From: Whalleya microplaca
Taxonomy: Eukaryota; Ascomycota; Sordariomycetes; Xylariales; Xylariaceae
Length of the DNA stretch: 64,000 bases
Assembly: GCA_022497155.1 (NCBI GenBank)
Contig: MU385749.1
Location: 186,001-250,000, forward strand
Direction: 5' to 3'
Under the pieces are notes generated by a model, which ran no database searches, was not told the DNA's origin, and worked only from the letters and a program-made list of their open reading frames with translations. The stretch's first letter is position 1, and the number at the start of each line of letters is the position of its first letter. Below, piece after piece: positions 1 through 12,300 of the stretch. The position numbers and the translations under genes were made by a program.

Positions 1-43
1 CAGCTAGTGAAGTTGTGTGTGTTTGAGGTGGCGTAGTTAGAGC

Positions 44-571
44 TCAAACACGGTTTCCTATCTCGTGTTCCTCGACTGCATTCGGAGAGTTGAATGTTAG
101 TGCATGGTAATAATTAGAGAAATAGGAGTCATGTAAAATGTACATACGTTCTTCACGCTTGCCACGGTGAGCCCATGAACTCCAGTTCAGAATCGCCCGG
201 CCTCGGCTGGGAGGAGCATGTCTCTCAAGTGAGGAGCGGTCGTCATTGCCGACAGTGCTGGCAAGGTCATCCTTGGGAGGTGGCACCGGCTCGTCAGACT
301 CTTGAAAGTCGACTGGTTGTGGATGAGAACTGCCACCAGGAGCATCATTGTATGCAGACTGAGCGTTCTTAGCACGACGGATTCTGCGTGATCGCCAAAC
401 GAAAATCCCGACGACAGTAATGATGACGATAATGATCGCACCAGTTATGACACCGACTTCTACGCCAGTGGGTGGGCTGTGTTGGTCGCCAACAGCGAGG
501 CTGGCTGGGCTTCCTCCGCCATCAAGGGGGGCTGCGCCATTGTAGTGGTTGTCATCATCAGAGGACGCCAT
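44..571 (-). CDS. Small single-pass membrane protein, function unknown
   Basis: The reading frame opens at an ATG at 571 and stops at 44. I see no family signature. Residues 1-38 are polar and rich in Gly, Asp and Pro; residues about 39-59 are a strong transmembrane segment (GVITGAIIIVIITVVGIFVW) followed at once by a basic stretch (RSRRIRRAK), so the long polar C-terminus should be cytosolic by the positive-inside rule. There is no cleavable signal peptide, so the N-terminus would be a short exposed tail. A probable intron lies at 147-76 (72 nt: GTATGT donor, CTAAC branch, GCAG acceptor). Spliced, the protein is 151 residues with exons 571-148 and 75-44; unspliced, the frame stays open and gives 175. 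It could also be the last exons of a longer gene, but the start context and 5' sequence show no acceptor demanding this. Confidence 0.6.
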   Translation of the reverse strand: MASSDDDNHYNGAAPLDGGGSPASLAVGDQHSPPTGVEVGVITGAIIIVIITVVGIFVWRSRRIRRAKNAQSAYNDAPGGSSHPQPVDFQESDEPVPPPKDDLASTVGNDDRSSLERHAPPSRGRAILNWSSWAHRGKREERMYILHDSYFSNYYHALTFNSPNAVEEHEIGNRV

Positions 572-3500
572 GACAGTGGAGGAGATCAGATGCTGAGTGA
601 TTGTTCGGTAAGAGATGAGATCCGCACGCTGACTGATTATTAGCTAACCAGCGTTGTGCATGAGTTGGATCACAAGACGGATCTTGTTTGACGTGACGGA
701 TCTGGAGGCCGACTGATGTCGACCGCAGGGTGATAATAACTGGGGAGACGGCACGACAATCAAGGTACGAGAGGTGGAGAGGAAAGAAGATGGAAGTGGT
801 ACGTGGGGGACTTTCTTCGGCGACCAGATGGTCAACATAAAAAGATTCGAGGGACGCCGGATTGTGGGAGGAAGGCGAGTCCAGATCCGAAAATGAGAAT
901 GGAAGCGACGATGTACCTATTAGTCACCTTGGCAGCGACATCTGGAGTGGTGAGTGATGAGAAATAGGAGGTAGTAGGTGCGAGCCTAAGTTTTGAAGAT
1001 GGAAACACCGACTAACACAATATCAAGTATCGAACCTTCTTGAGGGCGTTTCTCTCAATTACACATTCAAATAAAAGACATCCACTATGTATGTATCAAC
1101 GCCAATGTCTTCGTCGCAAGATAACAGGCTAGTTGACTGTATGATCTAAGCAAGGACTGTTAGTGCAGTTTGGGGTTATAATATCATTGGCCCGTTGGCT
1201 ATTCAAACGCCCAATGCGGAAGTCTATGCTATCACTGTGGTATGAGACAAGACAGCCACCATTCGTTAATATTCTGTGTCCAGGGAACGTACAAACCATG
1301 GATCCCTGCATCGGTAAATGTAACTAGCCGTGTGATATCCAACGGCCCTCGTACGCATTCAGACCAAACCCGCTAAATTCAACAAAATGACAGGCCAGTC
1401 TGGGATATGGTAGGTAGTCGGCAGATGCAAGGATTGGCTCTGCTTGATCGGATCCGAGTCCGAGTCGTAGCACAGGTGCAAGGTATAAATGGGAACACTT
1501 CACCAAATTCGACTCCTGTGTAGCATTTGAATCTTGTGCTCGCCTCTTCGATGATCTTGGTTTAGGGAATATTTTTGACATTGTCATACAACATTCGCTG
1601 ATGCTTCTAGGCTCAGATCCAATTCCCACTGCCTCTCGGCAATATATGTTTGCCCATGTTTCGGGTCTTTACAATTATTGAACTCAACCAAAGTAAGGCT
1701 ATCTACCCCTTGAGATCAACCATGGCTGAGGCAAAGGGTCGCTCATAGTTCCCTTGAAATTCATCTGGACACTGGGGGAGCGATAAATGTAACATGACCG
1801 AGACACTTACGCACACATATATATGCTATGGTGACCGTACTCGAATTGTGATGACACTTTGCTGACACTTTGCGGGGATGACTTAACGTGGAGTGCCGTG
1901 TCGTGCAGGGCGAACAAAATGATTTCCTAACTTGGCTGAGAGTCAACTCAAATCTGTTATCATACACTCAACATCCATCCAAATGCAACGTTATACAACC
2001 ACATTCTGAACGCAAACACTATCCATCACCTCGAGATATTGCAGCAGACGCCTCGCAGCGACTGAAACCTGCGATGCAAACTGTTGACCAAACGCATGTT
2101 TCTACAATATCCGCGAGACAGTCTCAAACAGACAAATCAGGAACAGAGACACACATGACCATCGCCGAGATTCATCGACAAATTGGGCACAAGAATCATT
2201 GTCTCTGAATCAGGTCAGCAGGAGATTTGACTTGGGGTATCTCTTTCGAGGATTTCTAGTACGAATCTAATACGCATGAGCTAACTTTAGATTCCCGAGT
2301 ATCAGGTTGAAACCTGTTGGTACTTCATCTCAAGATCCTCCACCGCATCGCATAACCCAAACAACGTAACGAGCTGTTGCGAACTCCATCGCCGAAGGCG
2401 GGTTCCTCATTATCGGATCCGCTTCAATCCGTCAGTATGGAATCACTAATAGCGATGCGTGAATTTGCGGGGAACTCAGGGTTTAAAAGTAGGTAGGATC
2501 TCATCGATCGTCCAGGCAATAGATGCTCTTCATAATTCTCAACTGCGCTGTGGACCCCCTCACGGATACGAGCAACAATTCCAGGACAATGGATTCGGTG
2601 CCAAATAAGTGGCCTAGGATTTCTACTAGCATATTGCGACAAATGAAGATCATATTCCGCAGTATAGCTCTTTCTGGCAAAGTATGACTGTCGTTGAGAG
2701 GACCAAAGTCCATTTTCAAAAGACGAAACGCCCAGGAAAGGACTCAAGTGCACATATTGATCATAGGAAAAAGTTCCCCAGATCTGTTCTCAAGAAGATC
2801 TCAGCAAGGCGCCGACATGCTAAACTTATGGGAGACAACGCTGTTCTGATTGCTATTGGTTTCTATGCTCCCTTCATACTCATCGTTACCCGTTCCATCT
2901 ACGCTTCGCTGACGTACTTAGCACATACTCCTGCAAAGAGCTTATTCCCGACTTTCTTTGAACATTACGGAATATATTCAGAGCTTATTATTTTGCAAAA
3001 ATACACAAAAGTTCTCGGTCGTAGTCATCGACTTACGCAAGACCGCCTCTTATTGCCCTAGTCCCCCGCTCGTGTAGGTATTCGTAAAACGCCTCACAAC
3101 AATATTAGGCGCCGGTTTATCACGGCATACCAGAACAGTGCATTATGATTCACTTTCATTCGATATATACGACGATCCTTCTGTGTTATAACCTCGAAGT
3201 ATTTGGTTCCCAAGGTATCTCTTGGATGAAGTATGAAAGTCTGCATTATCATAGTAGCTGACCTGCATGACAGTACGCTATATGTTCTCTGAACCAGCCT
3301 CAGAAAGAAGAGCACGAACTATTTAGAAACAAGAATTCCGAGCATTGATATAGGAGGCTGACATGCAGTGGATTCTCGGAGGGACGAAGTGGCTGCTAGG
3401 AACATGACTAGGATCGCGATTAAGACCAAGATATTCATCCGAGTGAGACAGCAGGGTTGAATACTTGATACGCAGTATGTCCTAAACTCGTCGTCCAGTA

Positions 3501-4988
3501 AGCCGAAGAAGGCGCTGCTGAAAACATGAGCAACATGCTTCGCCAACTTGCGCCCGCCTTGCCTTGCCTAGATGAGGCTGTGTTTTTCGAGGCGCTATTT
3601 AATTTTCAGAGAGCACTGCCTAACCGATGCCAAAGAGGTCAGAATGGCTATATCCATTCATGAAACTCTAGTTATTGTTTCAGAATATCCATATCTCAGG
3701 GAGATGAATCTCTATTATGACAAAAGTTGGCAGCGTGAGGGCTTGTTGCGCTCACGGACGAATCCTCGGACATACATTTGATTCACCGCCAGAACTTCAC
3801 TGGCCTTAATAATGAATCCTGGCAAACTAGTTGTAGGAATATGCAGTGGAATTTATTTTTGGTTAATTTGTCCGGGGATGTTGTCTAATAGAACTACCGA
3901 GTTTGCAAGTCAACCCACAAAGTTAGACTCTTCGCATCTCAAGTGAGATTTAGCGCGCTGTCATCGCATCAAACTAGCAGATGCATTTCAAATTGTTAGT
4001 TGCAATAGGCGTACCAGAACCATCTAAAGTTAATAGGGTATAGTACAGAACATCCAGGCACAGATGAAGAAGGAAACTGTTGCTAGAAGAGGCAACTGTC
4101 TGGCCCAATTCATCAAGGCCTTTTGTGTGGAGGTGAGAACCCGATTGGATGTTGGGCTTAATATCATGGTCTTATATATATAAATGACTTATATTAGTAT
4201 CATGTGGCAATCCGTTCACTTTCTACCAGATTTCAAACCTGTGTCATCTATCTTCAACCATCCACCTTATTGTCTGCTTGCGCCCTATCCGCGACACTTA
4301 CGTATTTTCCCACAACTGCCAATGAGATTGCGAACAGAGATCTATCTGGCAGATCCCCTCCACCGGTTTCGAACATGTTGGCCATCGTATCGTATCGTAT
4401 CGCTCGCATCGATGATGTAAACCCAGGGGGTCGAGGGGGCTGCCACGAGGGCATTGCGCATAATGTGACGCGCCCGAATCAGGCACGCCAGCCCTATCCC
4501 ATTTTAAGATCTGTCGGTGAGTTGTCCTGCAGGAACGCCAACGATTTCCCCCTCGGAAACTCCACGTCAGAAGTGGTGTTGAAGGGTTCAGGTGGAAAAG
4601 TCGGACACGACAAAGCCGGTGGTTGGACAGAAAGGCAGGGAGCAGATCCGCTTGTGCTACCTGGCGGTGAGCACGCACCATCGCCAAGTCGGGCTCCTAA
4701 CTCCACCCGAATACTCCGCTTCTCAATTTCTGTAATTCTTGTAATTTGCCATACCACAAAGTCCCGGATAGAGGAATATGCCTCTCTGCCCTCTTTTTTT
4801 TTAATCCCTTTTGACGTGGCGCGACGTGTCCCCTGCGTGATCTGATCTCGCGTATCTATTCTTCTTAGCATTTATTATCTCTCTCTGTTCGTTCGGGGCG
4901 CACGGTGAGTTAATTTCTAGTTTCTCTTTTGCGGTTTTGTTGTTGTTGCTTTTTGGTGCATTGCGTCTCTATTATCCGTTATTCTACC
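572..4988. other. Gene-poor spacer
   Basis: No convincing gene in 4.4 kb. Open frames are short (up to about 125 codons), do not chain through splice sites and match nothing I recognise. Two of them (2684-3061 plus and 3319-3546 minus) contain hydrophobic runs but no family motif. Base composition is more AT-rich than in the flanking genes, consistent with degraded sequence. The last 600 bases (about 4400-4980) are GC-richer and pyrimidine-rich just before 4989, as expected for the promoter and leader of the next gene. Confidence 0.5.
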
Positions 4989-6567
4989 ATGGCTTTCGTA
5001 GACTGGAATGGCCTCATATCGGGGTTATATGAGGATGCCGATCACCCTCGGCTTGAGCTCGCACCTGAACCTGAGATTGAGCTGGAGCTTGAGCCGACTC
5101 CTGAGACGCGGTTCCGCGAACGTGTCGCATCACTCCCGTGGAATGTGCGCACCAAATTTGCCATAGCCGCCGCCATCTTCGGCGCCATATTGATATGGTA
5201 CTGTCTCAGACGCCTCAGACGGAATAAGAGGGGCTCTAAGACATTACCACCGTTAGTAACCGAGGATGAGGCGCTCAACGCGGTGCGGAGGGACTATTGC
5301 GAGCGGATGGAGGCAATGGAGGAGCGGTTTGAAAAAAGTTTGAAGGACCAGACCGAAGTCGTCGAGGGTCAGGTTGAGAAGGCTTTGAGTGAGCAGGCCG
5401 AGGCTATCGAGGAAACTGTCCGCAAGGGCCTGAACAAGAGAATCGAGACGCTCGAGGCCCGGATAAAATTGGACCAGGAAGCTCTCGAAGCCGTGCACAG
5501 CGCGCTGGGTCAACGGACCGAGATTCTCGAGGAGTGCATCAAGACAATCGACGGCAAGCAACTGGACCAGGAGGCACTCAATATTATGCAGAGGGGACTC
5601 GCGCAGCGGCTTGAGACAGTGGAGGAGAACCTGCAGATGGTGGAAGGCAAGGCTAGGGCGTCGGCCCAGCGAATCGAGGCTATGGATGACAGCGTGCGCG
5701 TTATCGACAGCCGGACCAAGGCGCTGAGCCAGCGGGTTGAGGCTGTCGAGGACAACGTCAGCTCAGTTGATGGCCAGGTGACGCTGTTGTCGCACGATGT
5801 GAACCGTGGTGGTGTGGTCATTGAGAAGCTGCAGAGACAGGTAAAGAGTAAGCAGCTCCACCGTCATGTTTTACCCCTTTTGTTTTCAGTCTTAGGCATA
5901 ATATTACTATTAAGCTCCAGTCGAGATATTATCGACCTCTCAAGTTAATATCAGAACTTTGCTTTAAAAAGATCGATTGCTAACTCCATCTACTATAGTG
6001 CTACCTGATGCTGAGAAATTCAGAGGACTCTCGCGTCTTTGGGAGGCCAGGTTTAAAAAGGTGGAAGCTAAGATTGAGCAGTAAGTATCCTGTACATCAC
6101 AAGCCCTATGCTTGTTGCAATAGACATAATCAAAGGGGATCAAGTCTTTTGGCCTTATACGATCGTCTTGGGTTCCCAGCGCAATGAATTTATCGCCCCA
6201 CCAATTTCTGCCGTTCCTCTAACTGTTAACCAGATATCGAAAGACACTCGAAGAGGAAATCGCCGAGAGCACTCCCACCTTATCGTGGTCCCATGTCGAG
6301 TCGGTGGAGATCGAGCCCTCGGGGCCTCTCTACACACGGCCTGCGTCGGCCTTTGACGGATCGACGATATATTCGTCGCCCTCGCCTAGCATCCGGTCGC
6401 CGTCTAACTGTAGCCACACGCGCACCTACTCGACCGCCAGCTCCTCTCCCACAGCCGTCATGCCCCTGACGCCAGAGCAGAAGCGCATCGAGATGGCCGG
6501 CTTCCGCGACATGACGTTTTCGGCGCGGCAGAAGCAGATGAACCCGAGGAACAGCTGGACGAAATGA
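4989..6567 (+). CDS. Membrane-anchored coiled-coil protein
   Basis: Three exons: 4989-5847, 5999-6080 and 6234-6567, giving 424 residues. The introns are 5848-5998 (GTAAGC...CTAAC...TAG) and 6081-6233 (GTAAGT...CTAAC...CAG); phases agree and the joined frame is continuous. I start at ATG 4989 (ACCATGG context) rather than at an upstream cysteine-rich run. Residues 20-40 are acidic; about 57-73 is a transmembrane helix followed by basic residues (RRLRRNKRG), predicting a signal-anchor with the long C-terminal part in the cytosol. From about residue 90 to 285 the protein is a heptad-rich coiled coil containing at least three 21-residue units beginning QRxE (QRLETVEEN, QRIEAMDDS, QRVEAVEDN). The C-terminus is Ser/Thr/Pro-rich and then basic. 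No catalytic motif is seen; a tether or membrane-organising role is possible but not shown. Confidence 0.7.
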
Positions 6568-6996
6568 TATTTCCGATCCACCGGTCTATCTCCCCTTGTT
6601 CCCGGTGATCCTGCGCGTAGCGCACTAACGAAGGTGACGGTCAACAGAGAAGACCATTCGCGTCTGCGCGAGCTGGGACTTCGCTGCCCTTACTGCACTA
6701 CCACGGAAGGCAGGATACCAACTTCCCCGGGTTCGGAGTCGGGTGAGGCTTCGGGTGAGGCTTCTGGCTCAGGTTCTCAACAACCGAGCGAGCGACGCGC
6801 TCCGCAGAGAAGCTCTTCAGAGACAAGCCGTTTACCACGGAGATGTCTCTGTACCTTGGTAAGTTGAAACAAAGCCTGGTATATCTTCAACACCCGCCCG
6901 TCAAGTCTGCTAACGTAATCTCAGCCCGAGGAAGGGGAAACAGGAGAGAGTGCCGGTGGATCTTCCAAACAACCTAACCAACCTAACCAACCCTAA
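6528..6996 (+). pseudogene. Possible extra 3' exons of the coiled-coil gene, out of frame
   Basis: Downstream of the stop at 6565-6567 there is gene-like sequence. A frame open from 6528 (ADEPEEQLDEMIF) would splice at 6584 (weak GTCTAT donor) through a CTAAC branch to an acceptor at 6647, continue as EDHSRLRELGLRCPYC and a Ser/Gly/Glu-rich tract to 6858, cross a good intron (GTAAGT at 6859, CTAAC, CAG at 6924), and stop at 6994-6996. It is one base out of register with exon 3 of the upstream gene. It may be a lost C-terminus after a one-base deletion, an assembly error, an alternative transcript, or chance. The high GC at third codon positions in exon 3 runs right up to its own stop, which argues that the shorter protein is real. 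Confidence 0.3.
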
Positions 6997-7352
6997 CGGC
7001 CCAGCCAATCCATTGCGGAAAGAATGTCGATGATTCGTATTCGAGGAGACGAGTGTAGTGACAAACGGAGGCTTCGAGGATTTACTACAGCCATGATACC
7101 CATCAATTTTTCTTATGACGATACCCACGATTTTTTCTTCTTGTTTATTATTTATCATCCATTGCATGTCATTCATGACAATAGGAGTTGGAAACCTGCT
7201 TGGAAAGGAAGTATGACCATAAAAGGTTTTCTTCTATGACAAACTATCAAACCCAATGTATCTAGCAGCACCACGCGCGCGCAAAACGCCGCAACAATGC
7301 AAAAAACCATGATTTTCCTTTTTAATTTCACAAACAGAGACACTACCCCCTA
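6997..7352. other. Convergent 3' intergenic spacer
   Basis: A short AT-rich stretch between two convergent genes. It contains only overlapping short frames and should hold both 3' untranslated regions. No RNA gene or repeat is seen. Confidence 0.5.
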
Positions 7353-9345
7353 CTACTCTAACCTGCCCAGCTCCCAGAGGTGCTTCTGTTTCCTCAGCAC
7401 CGAAGACCTCGGACCGATGTCCCCGCTGGCCGACAGACGCTGCTCCCTCCGCCGGTCCCTCGACGATCCCGTGGTCGTAGTAGTAGTGGTAGGTTCGCTC
7501 CTTCCCGCAGGCGCGACTACGACGCTAGGCGGCTTCAATATCCCCATCCTGCGCTCCGCATGCCGCACGCGCGCGGCTAGCGATGGGAGCTCGACCACGC
7601 CGCCATCCAGCGCGGGGAACAGCCCGCCCTCGGGCGTCCCGCTCGAGCTCCCGTCGCTGACCGCGATCGCCTTCCCCTTCTCGTCCATCACCGCGACTCT
7701 GCCTTTCCGCACCAGCACCGGGGCGGCGGCGCCGCTAGGTGGTGTGCTCGACGAGTACGCCGACGATGAGGGCGAGAACGTCGAGCGGAAGCCGTCCCAG
7801 TTCTGGCCCGTTGACTTCGTCTCGTCCGTAACCATGAACACGAGCCCCGTCAGCAGGCTTATGAGGATGATGACGGTGACGATGGCGGCGCCGGCGCGGT
7901 CGCCGCTGGATATCGTCCCGTAGTGCCAGCCGACGGGGTCGACGCGCCCGGAGTCCGAACCGCCGGCGCCCGGGTTCCCCGTACTAGTGCCGCCGGTGGC
8001 GTTCGTCACGGGCGGGTCGGCGGCCTGGATCATGTTCGCGAGCACGACCTCCATCGCCGCCATCTGCTGCCCGATGCCGGTGGTGCCGTCCCACTTGCCG
8101 CTGTTGTTGGCCCACTTGAGCCCGCACAGGCGGTGGTTGTCGCCGCCGGTGCACTGGCGGGCGGCGGCGAGCGCCGAGTTCTGGAGCAGGGTCTTGATGC
8201 GGGCGAACGTCCACGGCGCCCACTTCGTCGTCGCCGCCATCCACCGGCTCAGGTACGCCTTGAAGGACTGCTGGTCGACGTCGCACAGGTCGACGGGCTC
8301 GCAGGCCACCTCGATCATGACCCGGTCCGCCGTCGAGTTGCCCAGGAAGAAGATCGCCTCCGTGCTGTTGAGCAGGCCGTCCACGCGCTCGTGCCACGTC
8401 GCCGCGTCGTCGGACCGGTTCTCGTTGTCCGCGTACGCGACCATGGCCGCGGACCCGAGCAGGAAGGCGCCGACGTTGTAGGAGAACTCGTAGGGGGTGA
8501 CGACGGTGCAGTTGTCGCCGGTGTGAGCGCCGTCGAGGATGCGGTACTCGTCGTCGAGGAAGCGCACGCCGACCATCCAATCCCAGGTACTAACGGCCCA
8601 GTCGGCGTAAGTCTGGTTCCCCGTGTAGAGGGCCAGGCGCGCCGCGAGGTTGAAGAAGCAGGCCTGCGAGATCGAGTTCTTGTAGTCGTAGCCGTTGTTC
8701 CACTGGAAGATCTGCCACCGCAGCCCCCCGTTGCACTCGCGCCGGTCCCAGCGCGCCGCCTGCGTATTGAATACGGCCTGCGCCAGCGCCAGCCACTGCG
8801 GCGCGTCCGCCGGCGGGTTCGGGAAGTTGTACTCCGCCGCCGTCATCACCGCCATGCCCCAGAAGCCTTGATCGTCGTTACCTTCCGTCAAGGTCTGGTT
8901 TGGCGGCATGTAGTCGTTGTCCGGGCCGACCTGGTGCAGGAGTCCCCGTATGGTGAGGTTGTTGTACTGGCTGTCGCCCGTGTAATACCAGTAGTCAATC
9001 AATGCGCCTAGAAAGGCGCCGCCTTCCCACCCTGTCGAGGTGAATCAATGGGGAGGGTTTCTCATAGTGAGGCGCGGGGACTCACAGTAATACGGGTCGG
9101 GCAGAAGACCCGGTACGTGCCCCGGTTGGTCACCGGTATAAAAAGACACCAAGTCTTCTGCCATCTGTTTTGATATATCTTTGATAGAATCTAGAGAGAC
9201 GATTAATATTAATCAACACTCAAAATATAAAATAACCCATTGACTCACCTGTTGATTGGACGTCTAGATCGTACGTCCTGACCAGCCGGCTAGCGATCAG
9301 CAACGAGGCTGTGGTCAATACAGCATTTCGCCATGAGTGCCACAT
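7353..9345 (-). CDS. GH76 alpha-1,6-mannosidase, DCW1/DFG5 type
   Basis: Three exons: 9345-9249, 9190-9086 and 9031-7353, with introns of 58 and 54 nt (both GTGAGT donors). The joined protein has 626 residues. The first exon encodes a signal peptide (RNAVLTTASLLIASRLV). The enzyme domain follows, with the family hallmark PYYWWEGGAFLGALIDYWYY across the exon 2/3 junction and the catalytic Asp pair in GNDDQGFWGMAV. Dcw1/Dfg5 proteins are thought to transfer GPI-anchored mannoproteins to wall glucan, acting at the outer face of the plasma membrane. After a Thr/Gly-rich linker there is a hydrophobic helix (AAIVTVIILISLLTGLVFMV) and a long basic and Ser-rich tail, so this member looks transmembrane rather than GPI-anchored. 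The family call is firm; the substrate is inferred from family knowledge. Confidence 0.93.
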
Positions 9346-12300
9346 GGTGGCGGGATCGGATTCAAGAGAACCAGGAGGCAAAGGTTACAGATGAGAAACG
9401 TTCAGAAGATTTTCTAATAAGAACTCATCTTCGCTTTGAAACTTGCAGACCGACTGACAGCAGATGCACATGTGTGGTACCTGGTGCAAGACAATCGGGT
9501 TGTGTGTCCCACGAGTGACAAAGTATGAACGAATATTGGTACAGCCTTCCTGTTCTGTCAGTGACGTATGGCACGGTAGGAGCCGTAAACACCAGTGGAC
9601 CTTATTGAAGGAAGCGATTCCTCATACCCACTGAACGGAACTCGATGTGATATGAAAAAAGAGGCTCTAGGAGTCTCCCGTGATTGCGCTTTGATGTCTC
9701 TAATAACCTGTCACGAGGAGCCTCATTCCAGAAGAAGCGATGATAAGAGAACTGTACTGAAATTGGACAATCAAACTCAAGAACAGTCTCTCTTATGAGT
9801 TGCATTGGCATAGTAGTAATTAGGGTCAGCTGAATATCATGACGAAAATCTGTTGGAACTACTACGAAAGCAAGCCCAACACGCTACGCAGTGTCATTCG
9901 CATCCGGAACCGGTCATTATGAGTGCTGTAGATACCTACCTAGGCAAGATATGCATACCAGCGTGTGGGCGGTATGGACCGATAACTACTGCACAGCTGA
10001 CGCGATATAGATGTATGCGACCGAGCAAAGTCGATGATGACAGCCGTACGAAGTAACCTTATAAGAGGGATGGGCCGGCTATTTCGGAGACCCTTGTAGT
10101 AGGTGATCGGCTGGCGGATGCGGGGGAAAGCTTGAATACGAGAGCACGATACCAACGGGTGCCGCCTATCAGCTGATGTATACTGATTCTTAATAATTTG
10201 GTGTTCTGCCACTTGAATATAGAATAGAATTGTAGATATGTGATCTTAAGACTGTTAAGAACATCCTAAACAGGCACTATAGCTCCTTGAGCTGTCTTGG
10301 CTGTCAATTTTTGGGTAGGTGGTAAAGTATCGATTAATACTGGCTGAGGAACTACCTAGCCTCGCAGCCTCGGTAGCTAAATGAATATGAGTTCAGATCA
10401 TTGTGCTCACAAACAGCTCTTCATGAGATGAAGGCTAGTTATAGGCTTTGGCGGCTTGCTTGATCGAAAAGAACTACAACTTCAACGCGGGGCACATTGC
10501 TAATCTTATACGAGGGGATTTGTGTTACAATTGATATCTCACAGCTAACGACTGTGCGATTCAAGCAGAGGACTCCAGATTATAAACTCAACCGAATTAG
10601 TGGAGTAATTTGGTGTTGAGTCTGTTTAATACTAACTAAAAGCCCGAGTGACTGGTTACTCCGCGCCTACCTTAGACATGCAGAGGATCTGGTGTAATCA
10701 TGCATGCCACAATGATGAAACTGTGGTATTACATTCATTGGGTTGGGAGACGTAGCTTAAGAAACTGTGACATATCGCTTACACTGGAATGCTTGCCTCG
10801 GCGCTAGCGGTAGTCACAGATCACCAGGAACGTATATGATGATCTTGCCTCTAACATCAAAATTGTAGCTAAGAATGAGCTAGCTCATATTCATGAGCGG
10901 CGGTATACTTACGTACGTTGCCCGTAGCCTACACTCAGAGCGAATAATGATGAGGTTGTGATGCTTTAGTATTAACCCGCTTATAGATTTTGAAATTAGC
11001 CTGTCTTATAAAGAGCATGTTCGATCTCGCCCACGACAGATATCGAATTTTGTGTTACTTTATTGTTTGAGGGAAATGGATATTCTTTCCAAACCAAAGC
11101 GAGTACCAGAGATTCCCATCATATCACAGGAGTCACATATGCAGTTTATAGATAAACTGTGAATGCATTATATGTCATTGATGACGTCTTCCTGCGAATA
11201 CTTTCATTCACTAAAGGATCGCGGATCATTGGGATGATAGAGATGGTAATGTAGGCAATCACTGGCTTGAGGAAACTTCAAGACTATTGACCTAGAAGAA
11301 GAATCTCTAGACCGACCATCATATGCACTAGTACAACAGACTCCGGGACCACCGCTACGGTTACCCGGTCATAGCTTCACTATATTTCCCTAAATATCAT
11401 CATGTTGCAAAGCCGGAGCCGCAGCCGGAGCCTTTGTCGCAGTCAGTTCGCAAAGAGCTGGAAAATGCTCACCATCATCCTCAGATACGGCATTTGCACC
11501 ATTGAAATACTCAAAGAGAATCATAACCGGATATCAACTCAAGCCAAGACATCGATGCATGGCAATACTAAGATATTCCTTTGTTCACTTTTCTTGAGAT
11601 CAAGCGGTACCAACTTTAGCCCTAGTTAGTATCTGCAAGTTTCCGGCGATAATTGGTTCGGATATCGGCTCTCTTGAACCTCCAAACCCAGCAGCCCAGA
11701 GCGATGAGGTGAAAACAGTGAAGACAAAGGTTCTCTAGTGATCCTCTGACTGACGATGCCTTACGTTGGGGTACTCGTTTCGTAAAACCTAAAGCTTCAC
11801 ATCTTGAAGGACTTCCCGGTTGTACTAAACTTCAACATGACTCGCAGTTATTCGAGCTAGAGCTGGTGGTTGAAAGGGAGAATCACGCCGACCTTGCAGA
11901 GCTGTCATGGGGTTGGTTGGATATGTATAAGGATAAGTGCGCGAGATAGGCGCTCTTTGCTGTTGTAGAAAACCGTGGAGATGTGATACTTATCATCTAT
12001 TTTTGAATAAGCACCATATTATGACCATATGTCATATACTGATATCAGGGCAACCTCGGTAAATCTAGGTAAATTGCTGGATACCTAGGCATGCTAAGAA
12101 CAAATGACCACCTCTAGAAAGAGAGGAGTGGAGAGATGTGGCCAACGCCGACCTCGTAATGCGCACCTAGGTATGTCGTGGCAATGGGAACATTTCTTAC
12201 ATGATGTTGGACCGGATTGAACAGACAGCCCGCGCCCGTGTCAACTGGTCTAAACTTCCGAATCTATTGAGCCAAGAGACCCGCAGCCACAAGAGCGTCA

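Noticed and set aside
2684..3061. 125-codon plus-strand frame with a hydrophobic middle
   Set aside because: AT-rich surroundings, no family match and no start context; hydrophobic runs are common in TA-rich random frames.
4204..4845. 213-codon plus frame and overlapping minus frames before the coiled-coil gene
   Set aside because: Low-bias sequence in a promoter-like region, with conflicting frames on both strands and no domain.
7923..9011. 362-codon plus-strand frame rich in Arg, Val and Ala
   Set aside because: Lies antisense to the GH76 gene, in very GC-rich coding sequence; composition is typical of a shadow frame.
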